From positions 1 to 28,234 of the forward strand of contig JABVXU010000654.1 of assembly GCA_013365365.1 (NCBI GenBank): a stretch of 28,234 nucleotides of DNA, read 5' to 3'. Source of the stretch: Cruorifilaria tuberocauda (lineage: Eukaryota; Nematoda; Chromadorea; Rhabditida; Onchocercidae). Shown in pieces: positions 22,441 through 28,234 of this stretch; position 1 is the stretch's first letter; every line of letters starts with the position of its first letter. The notes below the pieces were generated by a model, which was not told the DNA's origin, made no database searches, and saw only the letters and a list, made by a program, of their open reading frames with translations. Made by a program: the position numbers and the translations under genes.

Positions 22441-22530
22441 TTTATTTACACATACATATGCATGCATACACATATACATGTACGTATACATATACACGCA
22501 CGTAATTTAATTTACGCATACACACGCCAT
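22441..22530. repeat. Alternating purine-pyrimidine CATA/TACG tract
   Basis: ACACATACATATGCATGCAT...TACACGCACG is imperfect (CA)/(TA)/(CG) alternation over about 90 bp. Confidence 0.8.
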
Positions 22531-22978
22531 ACACTTAATAATGTATAGCGCAATATTTTCTTATCACTAACAATACATTTTTTTTTTTTTCATTTCCAAA
22601 AATATTTCAAAAATTTTTTTTTGATTCTTGCAATTTTTCCTTGCCTTCTTGCCTTTCATTTTTTATTTTATATTATATTAAATTTTCCTCTCTTTATTAT
22701 ATTAAATTTATTATATTATATTTTATATTATATTAAATTCTTTCATCTTATTTATTTTTTTTATTTAAAAAAAAATTTTTCCCATTTTTTTTTTGTTGAC
22801 AATTAGCCTTCGATCTTTACTTTCTTTTGTTTTGTTTTGTTTTTTTTCCTTCTCATTCATCAAAAAGTATTTATCCTAACGAGTTGATATGTTATGTTGT
22901 GCTTTTAGAACATTTTTAAAGCTTTTTCTTTCAACAAAACATTTCACTTAGTGAAATATTTTAAATCAACTAAACAGA
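22531..22978. other. T-rich intergenic DNA, no gene seen
   Basis: Poly-T runs, TATTATATTAAATTT-type repeats (22670-22740) and a (TTTTG)n run at about 22826-22845. The open frame at 22621-22806 is low-complexity Phe/Leu/Tyr and is not a gene. Confidence 0.5.
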
Positions 22979-23210
22979 CATATACACAAACACACGTACA
23001 CGTATACGTACATACATATACGTACGTATATATACCAGCATATATATCATGCACGATAAATGCGGAAATAAATAAATACACACATGCACATACGTATAAT
23101 TAACCTAAAATGAAATATACATACTTATAATCCACATACATAAACATACATACACATACATGCATACATACACACATACATACAGACATACATACATACA
23201 TACAAACTCG
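22979..23210. repeat. (CATA)n / (ACACGTAC)n satellite tract
   Basis: Alternating purine-pyrimidine ACACGTACACGTATACGTAC (22990-23035) followed by (CATA)n at 23085-23210, including CATGCATA and CAGACATA variants. It has Z-DNA-like composition. Confidence 0.9.
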
Positions 23211-23759
23211 TAACTTTTCAAACAAAATAATACTTTTCTCTACAACGTGTACTTGCTGACTTCATCATCATTTTCAATTTTCAGCTAACTGCAAAATGTG
23301 TTAGACAAACTTTTGCTATTTGCTTTTCGTTATTACAAATTTCTTTTTTAACTGTTTGAGAAAATAATTTATTTTCTCCAAACCTCTATATCTCTTTTTT
23401 AAATATATCTCTTTTTCAAATAAGGTAATAATTTCAGGTAAATAATTCAAGTTATAATCTAGGTAATAACTTTAAGAAAAAAAATGAATTAAAAGAATGA
23501 TTGAGAATTACAATTGTTGATGAATGATTTTTATTTTCTTTTGTTTTTTTTCGTTTAATTTAGAAAAAATCGAATTTTTATTTGGTTTTTTTGAAAATAT
23601 TTTGAAAATTTTTTTAAAAATTTCTTTATAAAAAAAATTAACAGTTTTTATTATTATTATTATAAAACATAGAGATTGAATATGCTGTATTTATTTTTCA
23701 TTTTTTCCACTTTACTTTTCTTTCCTGTAAAATTTTATTTTAAATTAGTAACATTAAAT
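23211..23759. other. AT-rich flank upstream of the MOLO-1 family gene, no gene seen
   Basis: Poly-T/poly-A-rich DNA with no exon or RNA gene recognised. Confidence 0.45.
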
Positions 23760-24062
23760 TATATGTTTCAAATTTTTGAAATTTATGAAATCGCTAATTA
23801 AAATTATAAGATTAGAAAAAAAAAGCCAATATGTTTTTTTCTCAGTTTCAGGTTAGTTATATTATTTTTGAAATTTGTATAATTATTAATTTAAAATTAC
23901 TAAAATTATAAAAAAAAACAATATAAATATATTTTTCAGTCTCACTTCTTGGTTATGTTATTTTTGAGAGTTGCATAATTATTAATTGAAATTACTAAAA
24001 TCAAAAAGATGACTATATCAATGTATTTTTTAATTTCAGGTTAGTTATATTATTTATGAAAT
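23760..24062 (+). repeat. 88-100-bp tandem repeat carrying TTTCAG sites, upstream of the MOLO-1 family gene
   Basis: TTTCAGGTTAGTTATATTAT at 23846 recurs at 24034, with a diverged middle copy at 23946. A more diverged copy starts near 23768. Each repeat keeps 'ATAATTATTAATT-AAATTACTAAAAT'. Acceptor-like TTTCAG ends fall at 23845/23851, 23939 and 24039, the last 115 bp before the ATG. Confidence 0.75.
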
Positions 24063-24154
24063 ATGCGATTTATTGCATCTGTTATTTGTTTGTACAATAG
24101 AAGAATGCGAATTCATTTGAAATCATTGAAAATTTCCTATTGTGAAATTTTACG

Positions 24155-27100
24155 ATGAAATCAAATTCGTTAATAGTAATTCAAATAATGGCCATACTAT
24201 TACAATGTTGCAAAATGAGCCTAACACATTGGACAAGCTCAGCATATCCTGATTTACGTGGTCCAACTGCATCAAAATGTGCTGTTGAACTGAAACCCGG
24301 TGAGGAATATTATGTTTGTGATCCGGATCATGTCCTTAATGCTTCTGAAGGTATACTTTATTTATTAAATTAGCATTTAGCTCATTTATAGCTGTAATTA
24401 ACAAATAAATTGAATAATAAGTAATTTAATAAATATTTAAACTAGGATTATTGTAATCAAAATTATTATTGTTATTAATATTTGATCAAACGAAACAGTA
24501 ATTATTATATTTATTTCAAAAATTTTAATTAAATTAATATTTAATAACTAATTTTTTCTAAGCAGTTAATTTCGATAATAGTAATAATAATACTAATTAT
24601 CATAATTGTAATTAGAATTATTATTTGTATTAATATTAATAATAATTATTATTATTGTTATTATCATGAAAGATTTTAATTAAGCTTATATTTTAGTAAT
24701 TTTCTAATTTTTAATAATTTTATTAGTAATAATTTTTTCTAATTTTTAGTAATTTTCTTAGTAATAATTTTCATTTTATCAATCAATAATATGAATTTTT
24801 TATGATAATAATAATTGTGATTAAAATTAAGAATATATTATCATGATTGTTATCATAACTATTGTTATTAGTATTAATATTAGTTATTAATTATTATTGT
24901 TATTAGCATGAAAGGTTTCAATTAAGCTTATATTTAGTAATAATTCCTTTTTTCTGTGTAAAAAAAAAATTTTTTTTTAATTATTTTTATTTAAAATTTT
25001 TTTCTTTTTAATTTTGATTACTTTCATTTTGTGCTAATTTTTTTTTTTTTTAAGCACGTTTATTAAACGAACAACTTCATAATTTAACAATTGGAACGCC
25101 ATGTCATTGCCAACGGCGATCACAATGTACCACAGGTGAAGATGTGAAAAGTTCATTTCATGGATTTGTTGCATCCGTTGCATTGGTCAACAATTTACAA
25201 ATGTCCATTCATAGTCCATCGGAACAGTTAGTTCATCCTCATAAAATTCAAATATCGTAAAAGTTATAATGAAAGATAAATATCATGTTCAATATCATTA
25301 AAGTTAAATACCATATCCAGCATAATGAAAATTAATATCATATCTCAGTATCATGAAATTTAAATATCATATCCAATATCATTAAAGTTTAATACCATAT
25401 CCAGCATCATGAAAATTAATATCATATCTCAATATCATGAAATTTAAATGTCATATTCAATATCATTGAAGTTAAATATCATATCCAGCATCATGAAAAT
25501 TAATATCATATCTAAATATCATGAAATTTAAATATCATATTCAATATCATTAAAGTTAAATACCATATCCAGCATCATGAAAATTAGATATTGTATCCAG
25601 TGTGGTAAGACTTATATACTATATCCAATATCATGAGAGTTAAATTCCGATAATATGGGATATACCGATATTATCGGAACAAATCAATTCCAAATCCAAT
25701 ATCATGATAATTAAATATTATATTCAATATCATGAATGTTAAATACCATATACAATATCCTGAGAGTTAAAGAGGTAAAAAATATCATATCCAACATTAT
25801 AAAAGTTAAATACTATAACAATTTGAATTTTAATAGTAATATTTAATTAAAAATTTTTTTTTGAAATTTTAAAGTGAAACAAATTTACAGACAATTATTA
25901 GATCGAGCAGAAGGTTTTTGTCGTACACTTGAAGGACGTTGGGCACTTGGCGATTGTGGTAATTCAGTGCTTATATTTATTTGGAAGCATTATAAAAAGG
26001 TATTTACACATAAATTTTAATTAAGCTTCTCAATCTTTTCATTCCGTTTTGCGTCAATTACGTGATTTTTTCCTGTACGATTTAATTACGTGAAGTTTAC
26101 GTAACTTGTATGTAATGTAATCTTTACGTAATGTAATCTACTTTGGAATATTTATATTATTTTTGATTTATTTAAGTTATTTTTGATAATATTCTTACTA
26201 TTTATATTATTATTGATTATATTATTAATTTGCGTAACTTACCTTAGTACCTTGAACTTACTCTGAACTTACCTTGAAATATTATTATTGATTGATAAAA
26301 TGACTTCTAGTATTTCTATAGCAAAAATTATTGATTAATATGAAAAATCAAGGCAACATATTAATTCTAGTAGATATGAAGTGTTAAAGTATTAATTACT
26401 AGTATCAAATATAGAGTAAAAAGTAAGATATAAAGTATAAAGTAAAAAGTATAATAATATTATACTTTTTACTGTATATTAAATTTCAATTACTTTTTCT
26501 TTTAGGTAATTATTTGGCCAGCTCGACTTGCACAAAGATATATTACGGCAAAAGAACGACGAAAACTTTTAAAGGATGTAAATAATTTGATACAGAATGA
26601 TAAATGGTATGAAGTGCTTAAACGGGTCATCGGTAATTTTGAATAAATTAATTATTAAATTAAAATTAGAAAGTAAAATTAAATTAAAAGTCAAATTAAA
26701 ATTATTAAATTAAAACAAAAAAAAAAGTTGTTAACTTACTGTTAATGTTAATTAATTGTTAATTAGTGTTCGAAATTTGTTAAATTCGTTGCTCATATAA
26801 GCTTAACTTACTTATCATTGATTGTTATCATATTAATGATAAAATTTGCTAAAATAATTTTCATTTCTTTTTTTTTTCAGCAGCATTACACGATGAACTA
26901 AAGGGTGAACCAGAAGTTCGTATTGATACGGGTACCTTATCATTGATTATAGCTGTGGGTGTTGCTGTTTTACTTACTATTATGATTACATGTAAGTAAT
27001 TGATTTAATATTACTGTTATCAACATTATCATTATTATTATTGTTATCATTGATTGCTATCATAATAATGATAATTATAATAGTTATTTTATATTTAATA

Positions 27101-27765
27101 GTATTATAATATATTACTGATTAAATGTAGTATGTTAATGATTGATTTAGACACCTAATTTTAAAATTTATATTTTGATAAAATTTTAAATTTTCATTTA
27201 TTTTCAAGCTTGACTTACTTATCAATGATTGTTATCATAATAATGATAATTATATTTTAATTGCATATACGTGATATAGTTCTTTTTTTGGAGAAATTCG
27301 AAATTTTTAATTTGTAACAAATTTTGAATTCTTATTTTCATACATGAATAGTAATAAAAGAGCTTAATTACCCATTAAATTTATGAATAGTTTCATAAAT
27401 GGATTAAATTTAATAATTGAAGTTGAAATTAAATTACTTAATGAATTAAATTTGAATTTATCTGATAAATTCTACTCCTAGACTTGTAAAGAAGAAGAAG
27501 GTCGCTTTTAAAATTGATTTAATTAAAAAATTTTTTCAAATTAGGTTGCGTATGCGCATTCCGTTGGTGTGGCAATATGCAATCAAATCAATCAAATCGA
27601 TTAAGCAAATCACTACCACGGATCGATAGCCTTCGATCGCAAATTATCCGACGTGGTACACAATTAAGGCGTTCGTTTTCACGTTCACCAAAATTTGGTA
27701 GCTTTCGAGAATGTTCAATGAATAGCTCATTTATTAGTGATATTGGAAATGCAACAATTGTTTGA
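24155..27765 (+). CDS. MOLO-1 family (TPM-fold) single-pass membrane protein (6 exons, 311 aa)
   Basis: Exons: 24155-24350, 25055-25226, 25891-25999, 26506-26632, 26881-26991, 27545-27765; the sum is 936 nt and phases agree. An N-terminal hydrophobic signal peptide (LIVIQIMAILLQCC) is followed by an extracellular region with YPDLRGP, YVCDPDHVLNASE, IGTPCHC, a 'FVASVALVNNLQM' strand, RTLEGRWALGDCGNSVLIF and a KWYEVLKRVI helix. This is the order of the TPM/MOLO1 domain. N62 and N75 are in NXS/T sequons. The transmembrane segment is about 220-238 (LSLIIAVGVAVLLTIMI), followed by Cys-rich juxtamembrane residues and a basic, Ser/Arg-rich cytoplasmic tail (RRSFSRSPKFGSF). Founding member C. elegans MOLO-1 is an auxiliary subunit of levamisole-sensitive acetylcholine receptors at the neuromuscular junction. 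The family has several paralogues, so orthology to molo-1 itself is not claimed. Exon 5 carries the transmembrane segment and has a tandem acceptor (CAGCAG). Confidence 0.9.
24600..24950. repeat. 242-bp-offset tandem duplication in MOLO-1-family intron 1
   Basis: ATTATTGTTATTA-CATGAAAG followed by TTAATTAAGCTTATATTTTA occurs around 24665 and again around 24907. It sits in low-complexity ATT-rich intron sequence, so the exact edges are unclear. Confidence 0.6.
25270..25815. repeat. 84-bp higher-order array of three ~28-bp monomers
   Basis: CCAGCATCATGAAAATTA recurs at 25317 (variant), 25401, 25485 and 25569, an exact 84-bp step. Each 84-bp unit contains three diverged ~28-bp monomers of the form ATATCATATCCAATATCATG. 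The array decays after about 25610. It fills MOLO-1-family intron 2. Confidence 0.9.
25645..25679. repeat. Perfect 12-bp inverted repeat (hairpin) in intron 2
   Basis: TTCCGATAATAT (25645-25656) and its exact reverse complement ATATTATCGGAA (25668-25679) flank an 11-nt loop. It interrupts the 28-bp-monomer array. Confidence 0.9.
26058..26131. promoter_or_regulatory. Cluster of four TTACGTRA bZIP-like sites in intron 3
   Basis: TTACGTGA at 26058 and 26086, and palindromic TTACGTAA at 26097 and 26124. TTACGTAA is the known PAR/C/EBP-related bZIP site. Four copies in 74 bp of AT-rich intron are unlikely to be background. Function is inferred. Confidence 0.4.
26441..26473. repeat. Perfect 15-bp inverted repeat next to the exon 4 acceptor
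   Basis: AGTAAAAAGTATAAT, a 3-nt loop, then ATTATACTTTTTACT. It ends 32 nt before the AG at 26505, where a branch point is expected. Confidence 0.9.
26801..26845 (+). repeat. Intron 4 copy of a ~45-bp repeat flanking exon 5
   Basis: GCTTAACTTACTTATCATTG followed by ATTGTTATCATATTAATGAT. It matches 27208-27252 in intron 5 at nearly every base; a shorter relative lies at about 27043-27079. Confidence 0.85.
27208..27252 (+). repeat. Intron 5 copy of the ~45-bp repeat flanking exon 5
   Basis: GCTTGACTTACTTATCAATG followed by ATTGTTATCATAATAATGAT, a direct copy of 26801-26845 on the other side of the transmembrane exon. Confidence 0.85.
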
Positions 27766-28028
27766 AAAAAATTGAAAATCGCTTAATTTGTAATCAATAT
27801 TGGAAATTAATTCTTTCAATGAATGACGATCTTTTTTGTTTATTTTTGTAGAATTGATTATTTTAACGATCTTTGTTATTATCATTGTTACAACTATGTA
27901 AGAATATTCAAAAGCATAGGCTGTAATCATAGTATTAATTATCATCTTTTTTTTAACTTACAATAGTTTAAAATTTTTTAATGATAAAAAATGATATGAA
28001 ATAAGTAATGAAAAAGTGATAAGTTATC

Positions 28029-28046
28029 AATAAACTTATAAATAAA
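28029..28046 (+). terminator. Candidate poly(A) signals downstream of the MOLO-1 family gene
   Basis: Two AATAAA hexamers (28029-28034 and 28041-28046) lie about 265-280 bp after the TGA at 27765, at the edge of the terminal 28-bp array. The 3' UTR would be much longer than those implied for the other three genes. Confidence 0.35.
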
Positions 28047-28234
28047 GTAATAAATTATAGTGATAAATTAAAAAGTGATAAATTATAATGATAAATTAAA
28101 AAGTGATAAATTATAGTGATAAATTAAAAAGTGATAAATTATAGTGATAAATTAAAAAGTGATAAATTATAATGATAAATTAAAAAGTGATAAATTATAG
28201 TGATAAATTAAAAAGTGATAAATTATAATGATAA
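28047..28234. repeat. 28-bp tandem array running off the right edge
   Basis: GTGATAAATTATARTGATAA plus ATTAAAAA repeats with G at 28075, 28103, 28131, 28159, 28187 and 28215, an exact 28-bp step. One site alternates A/G between copies (A, G, G, A, G, A). Each unit is itself two similar ~14-bp halves. Confidence 0.95.

Noticed and set aside
22309..22806. Short open frames rich in Met/Tyr/Thr or Phe/Leu/Tyr
   Set aside because: Translations of CATA repeats and T-rich tracts.
27727..27945. 72-codon minus-strand open frame
   Set aside because: Overlaps the 3' end of the MOLO-1-family gene antisense and is low-complexity Ile/Asn/Lys sequence.
1..28234. Bacterial (e.g. endosymbiont) or viral insertion
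   Set aside because: No prokaryote-like long frames, ribosome-binding patterns or viral polymerase/capsid motifs were seen; every supported gene has spliceosomal introns.

Overview
This is animal nuclear DNA, almost certainly from a nematode. It is extremely AT-rich and packed with microsatellites and minisatellites. The genes are split into short exons (75-260 bp) by introns of about 90-1200 bp that start with GT and end with T-rich...AG. No open frame is longer than about 100 codons, so genes had to be rebuilt by joining exons with matching phases. Three of the four families (a short SH2-tyrosine kinase, a Lustrin/Kunitz secreted protein, a MOLO-1-type receptor accessory protein) are expanded in or typical of nematodes. 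The base composition and intron sizes would suit a clade III spirurid or filarial worm, but that placement is inference. Layout: (1) 333-6638, minus strand, nine exons: SH2 plus tyrosine kinase of the Fer/Fps type, 387 aa. (2) 7793-11387, minus strand, eight exons: DNTTIP1 (TdIF1) homologue with an AT-hook, about 320 aa, the chromatin-binding subunit of the MiDAC histone deacetylase complex. (3) 14548-16855, minus strand, four exons: secreted cysteine-rich protein with a Lustrin-type module and a degenerate Kunitz domain, 217 aa. (4) 16856-24154: about 7.3 kb without a convincing gene, full of simple repeats and tandem duplications. (5) 24155-27765, plus strand, six exons: single-pass membrane protein of the MOLO-1 (TPM-fold) family, 311 aa; the founding member is an accessory subunit of levamisole-sensitive acetylcholine receptors. 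The window begins and ends inside tandem repeats. The four genes do not form an obvious pathway; they look like ordinary neighbours. Points of most interest: the MOLO-1-family gene has an in-frame (111 nt, phase 1-1) exon that carries the whole transmembrane segment and is flanked by matching intronic repeats and a tandem splice acceptor. The kinase has all catalytic residues but no tyrosine in its activation loop. The Kunitz domain has lost the C14-C38 disulfide pair and the usual P1 residue. All three minus-strand genes have AATAAA touching or within 4 nt of the stop codon. There is also a canonical G-quadruplex motif upstream of gene 3, an intronic cluster of four TTACGTRA sites, near-perfect intronic hairpins, and several higher-order tandem arrays.
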